Shown here piece by piece: positions 1 to 7,037 of a stretch of 13,561 bases of DNA (position 1 is the stretch's first letter; every line of letters begins with the position of its first letter). The stretch comes from DAOTWY01 sp003696565. GTDB taxonomy: Bacteria; Chloroflexota; Anaerolineae; Aggregatilineales; Phototrophicaceae. Made by a program: the position numbers and the translations under genes. The stretch spans positions 1 to 13,561 of the forward strand of contig DAOTWY010000032.1 of assembly GCA_034435635.1 (NCBI GenBank), read 5' to 3'. Below the pieces are notes generated by a model. It did no database searches, was not told the origin of the DNA, and saw only the letters and a list, made by a program, of their open reading frames with translations.

Positions 1-665
1 CCATCTGCCGTAAAGAGTGCCTGTAAGAAGCCACGCTGCATATCTTCTGTTCCGCGGAAGACCACTTCCGGCACCTGGAATTTGTTCTCAACCAGACCAT
101 ATTCCTCCGCCAGACGGCGCAGACGATCTGACTGGACACGTGCTTCATCCCGATCCGCGACTTCAACCACCCCAACATTATATTCTCGGTTGGTTGACAT
201 GGTCATAGGTGCGACAACATCATCAACATATTGTGCAAACATGGGAGCAAGTTCACGCTTTTCATCACCAAAGAAGGACAATACTGCCCGATCCGCCTTG
301 AGCGTTCCATCACCAACCAACCAGCCAAGAATCCGCCCTAGTTCAAGCGAGCCTTCCTGACCAAATCCACCTTTGCGATTCAGGATATGGACATAATCGC
401 CTTCTTTAAGATCACGCAGTTCAACCCAACCACGGGGTGTCATGATACGATGATCGGCAGTAGCACGGAGATAGTAACCTTCAACCGTCTGTAAACGGAA
501 AACGGGTTTTGTTCCGGTCATGAAGACACGGGTGGCGGGTGTTGTGGTGTTCTCTAAGCCAAAACGCCCATCAATGACGGCTTCAATTTCGGTTTCATCG
601 TTGAACAGATCAATAGCCTTAATCATACCCTTATCGGTGTAGATGCGGGTATCACCTGTCACGCA
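1..665 (-). mobile_element. NrdJ intein 3, N-terminal 221 residues (continues off window)
   Basis: Third intein, beginning at residue 1182 of the precursor right after STNP. The N-terminal block reads CVTGDTRIYTDKGMIKAIDL, a textbook block A with Cys1. Block B is TADH (intein residues 69-72). The first LAGLIDADG motif is RILGWLVGDG (111-120). The second, GFLQALFTAD, runs into the window edge at 212-221. The C-terminal splicing blocks are not visible, so whether it is complete cannot be judged. In this family NP is normally followed by CGEQ, whose Cys forms the thiyl radical, so the expected Cys+1 of this intein is the catalytic cysteine itself. A 60-nt sample at 481-540 has 32 G+C, like the host gene. 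Confidence 0.9.
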
Positions 666-3600
666 GGGATTGGTGGAGATCAAAGGGTTGAAATACCAGG
701 AATTTGCCATTTTGTTGCTGCGTTCCCGGAACCAAACACCTGGCTCTGCACTTGCCCAGGCACTTTCTATAATGGCATCCCACAGTTCACGCGCTTTGAT
801 CGTCTTATAAAGCTGCACGTTACGCCCAGAAGCGATCCATGTTTCCAGATCACCATCCCAAAGTTCATTATAGTCTGGGTCTGTTGTATCAGGGAAAACC
901 AAATCCCAATCAGCATCAGCTTTAACAGCTTCCATGAATTTATCGGAGATTCCAACGCTGATATTGGCATTGGTGATGTTACCAGCTTCACGCTTACTGT
1001 TGATGAAGTCGAACACATCCGGGTGCCAATCATTGAGGATGAGCATTAACGCCCCGCGCCTTGAATTGCTGGTGTAAATACCGTTGCCACTCAACAAATG
1101 TACATCATCAACTTCAAAATCAAAGACTTCACTATCACCTACGAATTCGATTGTGCTGATTGTGTCCGGCAAAGTATGTAAAATCTCACTCATCTGCTGA
1201 GAGGAAGTGTGTTGTTGGTCATTTTCCAGATGCTGATTGATTTTCAACATTTGATTGAATGAGATGCGCTGAGACACGCCAGCGTATATACGCTGGCGAT
1301 ATTTGGCTCTTATCCCCAACGAAGTCCAGACTTCAGAAGGATATGTGTTATACATATCACGCTTGCCATTTGCCGAACTACTCACTTTTTCAGCAGGTGC
1401 AAATTCTGCAAAGCGTTGTTTGAAGTTTGTACCTGTGATAGCTAACCGATAAATTGTCTGCCAATTTTGTTCAGAGCGATCTGTAGTTACAATGTGAGAC
1501 ACAATACCATTCAAAGCAAGCAGTTGTTGTATATCTTGAAGCATTTCAAGACTTATGCTGTCAATGCTATACCCACCCTTACGACCTCTATTACAACCGT
1601 CTGCATCAAAGTAACCAGCAATAAAAGAACCGATAACAGATGACGGTGAACGGAAAATCTGCTCTGGAACACGAACATCTTTAGCTTTTGGCTTCAATAA
1701 GCCATTCAGAAGCAACCATTCAATAACTATCCGCGAATAGAATTTGATGTTTGTAAAAGCACCATCGCCAGGTTCAATAACTGGTTGTAAATCAAATAAC
1801 TCAGCAATTAGCTCAGTTAAGCGATCTTGAATTTCAGGATAAGCATTTGCCGCAGCTAAACTCATACCCTTCGGAGCAGACCAATTAACCTTTTTGCCCC
1901 AAATAACATATCCATCACCGTACATATATCCCAATAAGTAGGCAAGATCTTCATTAAGGACATTCGGCAATCGTACATCTTCATTGAGTCGTGTGCTCAT
2001 GATGGAACGATCATAAGTCTCTGTTTCCAGGGCGACATATTCACTATTGATGCCATCTCCCAATAACAGCAGAACCTCATCTCCAGGCTGCAAATATTTA
2101 AGAGCCATCGTTGTGATTTTGCCATCCATCAGCACAGCGACCTTATGATCTTCTGTGATCTGAACACTATAACCGCGCTTGGTTGTCATGCGATAAAGCG
2201 GCTTAATACCGTTACGGAAACGTGCGGTAATCTGCCGTAGCCCTTTATGCGTATGAGCGAAGAAAACTTCGCCAGCATCCATCCGATCAGCTAACTCATG
2301 GGATGGGATCAACCCTTTATCAGTCGCAATGCGCTCATTTGGACCAAAACAGCCACCCTGTTCGATCAAGCCGGTGACGAAGCTATAGAGTGCCCCCCAG
2401 GAAACCGCGCCACTGGAGCGTCCGTTGACACCTTTCACATAGGCATGACGTGGGCGCAGTGTTGAAATGTTAATCCCTACACCACCACCGCGTGACATGA
2501 TTTCAGTCATTTGCCCAAGTGTATTAATAATTCCTTCACGCGAATCAGCCGGAGAAGGTATAACGTAGCAATTTGAAACCACTACCCCTGCTGAGACAAA
2601 GGAATGATCTTCCGCCACCTCAATATCCATGACTGTCCCAGTGTAATCTTCCACTTCAATGGCATTAATTCGCACCCAGCGCAAGCCATCATATTCTATA
2701 TAACCTTTTAGATCATGCCCGCGTTCTGGTGCATCGGTATTAAAGAAATGCTGAAACAGAAACTCACTATCGCTTGCCGTGCTGGTCAGTCGGTAAACAG
2801 GTTGTGTGTTCAGGCGATGGGTATTTTCCTGGATGGAGAAGAAATACCCCAGGCGCAGCAACAATTGATGAACCTGCATCGTCAGATAACAATTGGTCAG
2901 CAATATCCCAATATATTTACCAGAAACGTAGCCATCCGCCTGGAACAAACCACGCAGCAGTTCCAACGTCAGATCATCAGGCAGATTCATCAGTTCGTTC
3001 GGAATTCTCTTATGATAGCTATATGCACCAAGAAACGCCTTAAAGAACTCACCCAAGGGCATTGAATTTACCCACAGATCATACCAGCGTTCCGTGCTGC
3101 TTAATTTCAGAGATGCTTCCAGTCCAAATTTTTCTTGAATGATGCGAGCGACATTTTCCGCTTCCGCTTTTTCTTCTAGACTGAAAACGATCTTGATGCC
3201 TGAGGGAATATCTGACTTGGTACGATGAGTCACACAACCATCGCCTAACCAGCGTCCAAACAGATAGCACAAATCAGCATCCAGTTCCAGACGATTGTTC
3301 AGTGTGCGGAGTGTACCGTTATCAACGATGTAGCCATGCTCACGGTGTACCGTTAGCTTGAACAGCCTACCATCCTCAACTGAATACTGTGGCAGATAAT
3401 CTGACAAGAAGATCGGCTCAACCGGGCAAATTTCGCCATTATATGCAACTGCTAAATAATCCCCTGGTTTTAAATCTTTGGCTGGAATCCATTGCGGTTC
3501 CTGAGCCAGACGCAGCCCATCACGCGAGCGATGCTTGTTTACCCATTCAGAACGAATAACATAGATCTTATGATCGCCAGTCACGCGGAGATCATCAAAG

Positions 3601-4208
3601 CCAAGCTTCTTAGGCTTGATTATGTAAATCAATTCCTCCGTATCACGCTCAAATTTATGCAATACTGGACGTAGTCGATTTCGATGAGTTACAACCAGGT
3701 CACCTACCCGTACATCAGCGATGGGTTTGTATCCATCCGCAGTTAAAATCTCCTGCTGAGGTGGCATACAGTTGTAGAATGTTAAGTTTTGATCGGTACC
3801 GGCGGCGGAGAGGATACGCCCCCCAGGGACAAACTTCCAGTCATCTAATAACCATTGAAACTTCTTTGTCCACTCTTTACGACTAGCTTCATCTTGTTCA
3901 ACTTGAGCAATACCAGCAGCGACCCGCGCCATCATTTGTTCTGGCGTGGTTTCTAGTGGTTTATCCACATGCTCTAAATCCCGTGTTACAACTTCCCCGT
4001 CTAGGAGTTCAACAGTTACCTTTGGCAAATTGAGGGCGGTTACTTTACCAATCTCACGTTGCCCAGTTTTTGAATCCACAACAACAATAACTGTATCTCC
4101 CACAGCTAATGTTGAACGAGTGACATCTTTGAGTGCGTAGCGATCCAGAAAAATTTTATACCCTAATTCATTTAGCGCGTTTCGTGCGCCTTTCCTGGAT
4201 TGAACCAT
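1..4208 (-). CDS. nrdJ: Class II (B12-dependent) ribonucleotide reductase with three inteins, 3' end outside window
   Basis: Adenosylcobalamin-dependent ribonucleotide reductase, which reduces ribonucleotides to deoxyribonucleotides in the cytoplasm. The frame is open from an ATG at 4208 to the window edge (1402 full codons). An in-frame TAG directly precedes the ATG and AGGA lies 8 nt upstream, so the start is firm. Extein residues are 1-146, 547-619 and 1049-1181. Recognisable extein motifs are PGGRILSAAGT (128-138), the conserved Cys in NCYVIPSP (547), MSRGGGVGIN and NGRSSGAVSW in extein 2, GGSRRGALM across the second junction, and STNP before the third intein, where the family continues with CGEQ. 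Joined exteins read as a normal NrdJ. Residues about 34-84 look like a beta-rich insertion between the N-terminal segment and the ATP-cone-less catalytic start. The C-terminal half of the protein, including the rest of intein 3, is not visible. It is separated from ftsZ by a terminator, so it is probably transcribed independently. Family assignment is confident; class II rather than class I rests on motif style and the absence of a visible ATP-cone. Confidence 0.93.
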   Translation of the reverse strand, partial: MVQSRKGARNALNELGYKIFLDRYALKDVTRSTLAVGDTVIVVVDSKTGQREIGKVTALNLPKVTVELLDGEVVTRDLEHVDKPLETTPEQMMARVAAGIAQVEQDEASRKEWTKKFQWLLDDWKFVPGGRILSAAGTDQNLTFYNCMPPQQEILTADGYKPIADVRVGDLVVTHRNRLRPVLHKFERDTEELIYIIKPKKLGFDDLRVTGDHKIYVIRSEWVNKHRSRDGLRLAQEPQWIPAKDLKPGDYLAVAYNGEICPVEPIFLSDYLPQYSVEDGRLFKLTVHREHGYIVDNGTLRTLNNRLELDADLCYLFGRWLGDGCVTHRTKSDIPSGIKIVFSLEEKAEAENVARIIQEKFGLEASLKLSSTERWYDLWVNSMPLGEFFKAFLGAYSYHKRIPNELMNLPDDLTLELLRGLFQADGYVSGKYIGILLTNCYLTMQVHQLLLRLGYFFSIQENTHRLNTQPVYRLTSTASDSEFLFQHFFNTDAPERGHDLKGYIEYDGLRWVRINAIEVEDYTGTVMDIEVAEDHSFVSAGVVVSNCYVIPSPADSREGIINTLGQMTEIMSRGGGVGINISTLRPRHAYVKGVNGRSSGAVSWGALYSFVTGLIEQGGCFGPNERIATDKGLIPSHELADRMDAGEVFFAHTHKGLRQITARFRNGIKPLYRMTTKRGYSVQITEDHKVAVLMDGKITTMALKYLQPGDEVLLLLGDGINSEYVALETETYDRSIMSTRLNEDVRLPNVLNEDLAYLLGYMYGDGYVIWGKKVNWSAPKGMSLAAANAYPEIQDRLTELIAELFDLQPVIEPGDGAFTNIKFYSRIVIEWLLLNGLLKPKAKDVRVPEQIFRSPSSVIGSFIAGYFDADGCNRGRKGGYSIDSISLEMLQDIQQLLALNGIVSHIVTTDRSEQNWQTIYRLAITGTNFKQRFAEFAPAEKVSSSANGKRDMYNTYPSEVWTSLGIRAKYRQRIYAGVSQRISFNQMLKINQHLENDQQHTSSQQMSEILHTLPDTISTIEFVGDSEVFDFEVDDVHLLSGNGIYTSNSRRGALMLILNDWHPDVFDFINSKREAGNITNANISVGISDKFMEAVKADADWDLVFPDTTDPDYNELWDGDLETWIASGRNVQLYKTIKARELWDAIIESAWASAEPGVWFRERSNKMANSWYFNPLISTNPCVTGDTRIYTDKGMIKAIDLFNDETEIEAVIDGRFGLENTTTPATRVFMTGTKPVFRLQTVEGYYLRATADHRIMTPRGWVELRDLKEGDYVHILNRKGGFGQEGSLELGRILGWLVGDGTLKADRAVLSFFGDEKRELAPMFAQYVDDVVAPMTMSTNREYNVGVVEVADRDEARVQSDRLRRLAEEYGLVENKFQVPEVVFRGTEDMQRGFLQALFTAD
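1065..2351 (-). mobile_element. NrdJ intein 2 (429 aa, LAGLIDADG homing endonuclease)
   Basis: Second intein, inserted between Gly619 and Ser1049 within the reductase motif GGSRRGALM. It starts with Cys1 (CFGPNERIATDKGLIP). Block B is TEDH (intein residues 66-69). LAGLIDADG motifs are YLLGYMYGDG (138-147) and FIAGYFDADG (243-252), both with the acidic residue. Block F is VFDFEVDDVH (409-418), and the C-terminus is IYTSN with Ser428-Asn429, followed by Ser+1. The nucleophiles are therefore Cys1, Asn429 and Ser+1, again with Ser instead of the usual penultimate His. About 155 residues lie between the second endonuclease motif and block F. Hand-counted 60-nt samples inside the element are AT-rich (24, 24 and 20 G+C at 1441, 1801 and 1741) against 36 and 27 in the flanking extein (2401, 2461), consistent with later arrival than intein 1. 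Confidence 0.93.
2571..3770 (-). mobile_element. NrdJ intein 1 (400 aa, LAGLIDADG homing endonuclease)
   Basis: Self-splicing protein element inserted in NrdJ between Asn146 and the Cys that becomes residue 547. It begins with Cys1 (CMPPQQEILTADGYKPI, block A). Block B is TGDH at intein residues 64-67. Two dodecapeptide motifs, YLFGRWLGDG (169-178) and LLRGLFQADG (271-280), keep their acidic residues, so the endonuclease looks intact. Block F is VMDIEVAEDHSF (380-391), and the element ends VVVSN with Ser399-Asn400, followed by extein Cys+1. The usual penultimate His is Ser here. The flanking extein joins as FYN/CYVIPSP, a normal reductase sequence, which fixes both boundaries. A hand count of one 60-nt sample (2941-3000) gives 29 G+C, similar to the host gene. 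Splicing and endonuclease activity are inferred from motifs. Confidence 0.93.
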
Positions 4209-4216
4209 CTAGATCA

Positions 4217-4220
4217 TCCT
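4217..4220 (-). promoter_or_regulatory. Ribosome binding site of nrdJ
   Basis: AGGA on the minus strand, 8 nt before the ATG at 4208. The codon just before the ATG is an in-frame TAG, so this site and start are the only sensible choice for the long frame. Confidence 0.7.
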
Positions 4221-4248
4221 TTACCCTAACAAGCAATAGAAAACTGAA

Positions 4249-4271
4249 GCCTATAACAATGTGTTATAGGC
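4249..4271. promoter_or_regulatory. Perfect 23-bp palindrome upstream of nrdJ (possible operator or 5' UTR hairpin)
   Basis: GCCTATAACA and TGTTATAGGC form perfect 10-bp arms around a 3-bp centre, 40 nt before the nrdJ start. On the minus strand one arm contains TATAAC, which could serve as a -10 box (one mismatch to TATAAT) though its -35 region is poor. It could therefore be an operator overlapping a promoter. It could also be a hairpin in the leader if transcription starts further upstream. It does not resemble the paired NrdR-box pattern. Confidence 0.5.
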
Positions 4272-4347
4272 ATAATAAAACTATTAATAAAAGTTGCCTT
4301 TTTGGGTTATTTGACTATTGTTTTGTGGCGATGCACAAGTTCATTCT

Positions 4348-4375
4348 ATAGTATTGAGAGACTTAGAGCAAGCAA
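4348..4375 (-). promoter_or_regulatory. Weak candidate promoter for nrdJ
   Basis: On the minus strand TTGCTT and TACTAT are separated by 16 nt in the AT-rich gap. Each box matches the sigma-70 type consensus at only four of six positions. This would give a leader of roughly 130 nt containing the palindrome. An alternative start using TATAAC inside the palindrome is about as plausible. Confidence 0.25.
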
Positions 4376-4473
4376 ATTTATCACACATTTACCCACAAAA
4401 TCCCACGAGCGAAAATTCGTTCTAAACTGTAACGAAGTTATAACCCAAAACCAACTTAACCATGTCATTAAAT

Positions 4474-4501
4474 TAAAAATCCCCTGAATTTAGCAGGGGA
4501 T
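4474..4501 (-). terminator. Rho-independent terminator after ftsZ
   Basis: Reading the minus strand, ATCCCCTG pairs perfectly with CAGGGGAT around a 7-nt loop and is followed by a T run. It lies about 24 nt past the ftsZ stop and separates the dcw transcript from nrdJ. The rest of the 4209-4524 gap holds the palindrome and weak promoter described separately; no gene or RNA was recognised there. Confidence 0.85.
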
Positions 4502-4524
4502 AGTTTTAAGAAAATTACAATATT

Positions 4525-5718
4525 CTAATCCCGTCCACGTAAGAATGGTGGTAAGTCTAACTCGTCCTCATCGTAAACACGTGAAGGAGAGGCTGTATCT
4601 GGACGGCGTGGTGGCTGCTGTGATGGCGGCGGGGATTGCACCGGTTGCTGACGAACTTGTGGTGGTTGCTGTGGTTGAGCAGCAGGTTGATGTTGATATT
4701 GCTGTGGGCGGCTAGCGGTTGGTGGACGATGTTGTGCAGCATCTAGCCGTGTTTTTACGCGGCTTTGTTCAAAGCCAGTTGCAATCACTGTAATACGGAT
4801 TTCATCGCCCATGCTTTCATCAATTTGGGCACCAAAGATCATATTGACCTCTGGATGGGCACTTTCTTTAATGATTGCCGCTGCTTCATTCACTTCAAAC
4901 AGCGTGAGGTCTGTTCCACCGGTAATGTTGAACAAGATGCCACGTGCGCCGTCAATCGTGACATCTAACAAGCCACTGCTAATAGCTGCCTCGGCTGCGC
5001 GGCGGGCGCGGTCATCACCATCTGCACGCCCAACAGCCATCAAGGCTGCGCCGCCTTCAGACATCACTGTGCGAACATCGGCAAAGTCTAAGTTAATCAA
5101 TGCAGGGACAGTAATCAATTCAGAAATACCTTGTATCCCCTGGCGCAGCACATCATCTGCTAAGGAGAAAGCCTGCTGGAGGCTAGCACGTTTATCGGCA
5201 ATTTGTAATAAGCGGTCGTTGGGGATAACAATCAACGTGTCTACTTGTGATTTAAGGCTTTCAATACCGGCTTCTGCCACTTGAGTACGGCGAGTGCCTT
5301 CAAAGGTAAACGGTTTGGTAACAACCCCGATGGTTAATGCCCCCAACTCTTTGGCGATTTGTGCCACAACCGGAGATGCGCCGGTTCCAGTCCCGCCCCC
5401 CATACCACAGGCGATGAACACCATATCCGCGCCACGTAGCACATCATAAAGTTCTTCACTGCTTTCTTCGGCGGCTTTACGTCCAATTTCAGGATTTCCA
5501 CCTGCCCCTAAGCCGCGTGTTAATTTATCGCCGATACGCACACGAGTTTTAGCTTTTGAAAGCATCAAGGCTTGGTTGTCGGTATTGATTGCAATGAATT
5601 CCACCCCACCAAGTCCTTCGTTAACCATGCGGTTTACAGCATTATTGCCACCGCCGCCCACGCCGACTACTTTAATCTGCGCGAACCCTTCACTTAATGC
5701 AAATTCGTCCATACTCAT
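4525..5718 (-). CDS. ftsZ: Cell division GTPase FtsZ
   Basis: Tubulin-like GTPase that polymerises into the cytokinetic ring at midcell. The 397-residue protein shows the nucleotide-binding GGGGNN (21-26), the tubulin signature GGGTGTG (107-113) and the catalytic T7-loop NLDFADV (209-215). The globular part ends near 318. It is followed by a linker of about 60 residues very rich in Gln and Pro (roughly 330-373), then the conserved C-terminal peptide DELDLPPFLRGRD (385-397), which binds FtsA and other membrane anchors. The ATG at 5718 has AAGGG 7 nt upstream; a second ATG two codons in is a less likely start. It follows ftsA after 77 nt that contain a promoter candidate, and a terminator follows. 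All key residues expected of a working FtsZ are present. Confidence 0.98.
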   Translation of the reverse strand: MSMDEFALSEGFAQIKVVGVGGGGNNAVNRMVNEGLGGVEFIAINTDNQALMLSKAKTRVRIGDKLTRGLGAGGNPEIGRKAAEESSEELYDVLRGADMVFIACGMGGGTGTGASPVVAQIAKELGALTIGVVTKPFTFEGTRRTQVAEAGIESLKSQVDTLIVIPNDRLLQIADKRASLQQAFSLADDVLRQGIQGISELITVPALINLDFADVRTVMSEGGAALMAVGRADGDDRARRAAEAAISSGLLDVTIDGARGILFNITGGTDLTLFEVNEAAAIIKESAHPEVNMIFGAQIDESMGDEIRITVIATGFEQSRVKTRLDAAQHRPPTASRPQQYQHQPAAQPQQPPQVRQQPVQSPPPSQQPPRRPDTASPSRVYDEDELDLPPFLRGRD

Positions 5719-5759
5719 TGGGCTACCCTTTAACCTTTATTGGAGCAATCATAACTCCC

Positions 5760-5787
5760 ATTGTACACATAACAAAGTTGTTAGCAA
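5760..5787 (-). promoter_or_regulatory. Candidate ftsZ promoter with internal palindrome
   Basis: In the ftsA-ftsZ gap the minus strand has TTGCTA, a 16-nt spacer, then TACAAT (five of six matches to TATAAT). The spacer contains a perfect palindrome, TAACAA-AG-TTGTTA on the plus strand at 5770-5783, placed where a repressor could block polymerase. An extra promoter just before ftsZ is common in bacteria. The box matches and placement are seen; function is inferred. Confidence 0.4.
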
Positions 5788-5795
5788 ATTCAAAC

Positions 5796-7037
5796 TTAAT
5801 CTTCATCATCTGGCAGAAGCCGGCGGAAGAAAGTGCTAATAATCTTACCAAACTTAGAAACAGGCAGTGTATTATTTGTTTGTGAAGGCGATTCTACTAC
5901 GCTATCCATCTCTAAGCCAAGGCGTAACAGCCCCACACTAGTACTATAGGACGGATTTCTTAGTATATCTGCCATACCGGTTAAGCGTTCTGGCTTTGCC
6001 AGGCGAACGGGTAAGCCTAAAGTAGCGGAGGCGACATCGCGAATACCAGGCAATTGAGCACAGCCACCGGTAATAACAGCCCCAGCGCGTAACAAACCAT
6101 CATAACCACTGCGTTTAACTTCACGCTTAACAAGTTCAAAAATTTCTTGAACACGGGCTTCAATAATCGCCGCCAAATCCACACGCCGTATCTCGGTTGG
6201 CAATCCTTCCCCAAATGGCTCCACAACCAAAGTCTCTAGTGGATCAATATGCTTGGGTTGTGTATGTCCGTATTGAACTTTGATGGCTTCTGCGGTTTCA
6301 AAGGGGACATGCGTAAAGTAAGTAATGTCATTGGTGATATGATTACCACCGACTGCGAGAACGGCAGTATGCCAAACCGTTCCCTCAATAAAAATAGCCA
6401 AGTCCGTCGTTCCTCCGCCAATATCAATGACTACGGCACCCATTTCACGCTCTTCTGGCGTAAGGATAGCGTCACCAGCTGCCAGAGGATTGAGGATAAA
6501 ACGATCTACATGTATGCCGGCGGCACGGACAGCCTCTTCTAGATTAGCTACACTGGTTGAAGATGCTGTGATGATATGCGCTTCTACTTCTAAGCGAAAG
6601 CCGTGCATACCCAATGGGCTACGGACACGCTCTTGCCCATCTAAGGAATAACTACGCGGGACAACATGCAAGACTTCGCGGTTATGTGGAATGGCAATTG
6701 CACGTGCAGCATCTAATGCTTTATCTAAATCGTGGAGGTTTACACCACGCTGCCCGGTGATTCCAACCACACCTCGACTATTAATTGAGGCGATATGGCT
6801 ACCGGCAAGGCTAACAAAAGCGCGTTTGACCAAATAGCCGCTGGCTTTTTCCGCTTTATGCACAGATGCAGAAATCGCAGCGGTCAGCGCAGAAATATCG
6901 CTCACAATACCCTTTTTCATACCTCGGCTCGGTTCAATGCCAACACCCACGACAAAAATATCATTATCACGCACATCGCCAATAATGGTACAAATTTTAT
7001 GGGTGCCAACGTCCAACCCGATAACTAAATCACTCAC
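5796..7037 (-). CDS. ftsA: Cell division protein FtsA
   Basis: Actin-fold ATPase that tethers FtsZ filaments to the membrane and recruits later divisome proteins. The 413-residue product begins SDLVIGLDVGTHKI, the phosphate-1 motif at the position usual for FtsA. Phosphate-2 is VVIDIGGGTTD (202-212). The C-terminus, KFGKIISTFFRRLLP, is a typical amphipathic membrane-targeting helix. I chose the GTG at 7037, which overlaps the ftsQ stop (GTGAGTGA), because it matches the family N-terminus and has TGGA 5 nt and GGAG 11 nt upstream. The frame is open to a TTG at 7073, which would add 12 residues but lacks a ribosome site. It is translationally coupled to ftsQ and precedes ftsZ, its direct partner. 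Confidence 0.95.
   Translation of the reverse strand: MSDLVIGLDVGTHKICTIIGDVRDNDIFVVGVGIEPSRGMKKGIVSDISALTAAISASVHKAEKASGYLVKRAFVSLAGSHIASINSRGVVGITGQRGVNLHDLDKALDAARAIAIPHNREVLHVVPRSYSLDGQERVRSPLGMHGFRLEVEAHIITASSTSVANLEEAVRAAGIHVDRFILNPLAAGDAILTPEEREMGAVVIDIGGGTTDLAIFIEGTVWHTAVLAVGGNHITNDITYFTHVPFETAEAIKVQYGHTQPKHIDPLETLVVEPFGEGLPTEIRRVDLAAIIEARVQEIFELVKREVKRSGYDGLLRAGAVITGGCAQLPGIRDVASATLGLPVRLAKPERLTGMADILRNPSYSTSVGLLRLGLEMDSVVESPSQTNNTLPVSKFGKIISTFFRRLLPDDED

Noticed and set aside
2715..3065. Plus-strand open frames of 89-116 codons opposite intein 1, and similar ones across the window
   Set aside because: They lie antisense to strongly supported coding sequence, have no recognisable motifs and are shadows of the minus-strand codon pattern.
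1..4208. Possibility that the region is non-coding or a decayed gene, since no stop-bounded long frame is found there
   Set aside because: Reading the minus strand codon by codon shows one frame without stops from 4208 to the edge, with intact reductase and intein motifs.
4249..4271. Palindrome as a rho-independent terminator
   Set aside because: No T run follows directly on either strand, and a proper terminator for ftsZ already lies at 4474-4501.
4389..4440. Short imperfect inverted repeat around GAGCGAA-AA-TTCGTTC in the ftsZ-nrdJ gap
   Set aside because: One mismatch in seven pairs and a 2-nt centre; no promoter placement gives it a clear role.
4811..5284. 157-codon plus-strand open frame
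   Set aside because: It is entirely antisense to the conserved core of ftsZ, and its composition (Ala, Ser, Arg-rich) is the mirror of that gene.
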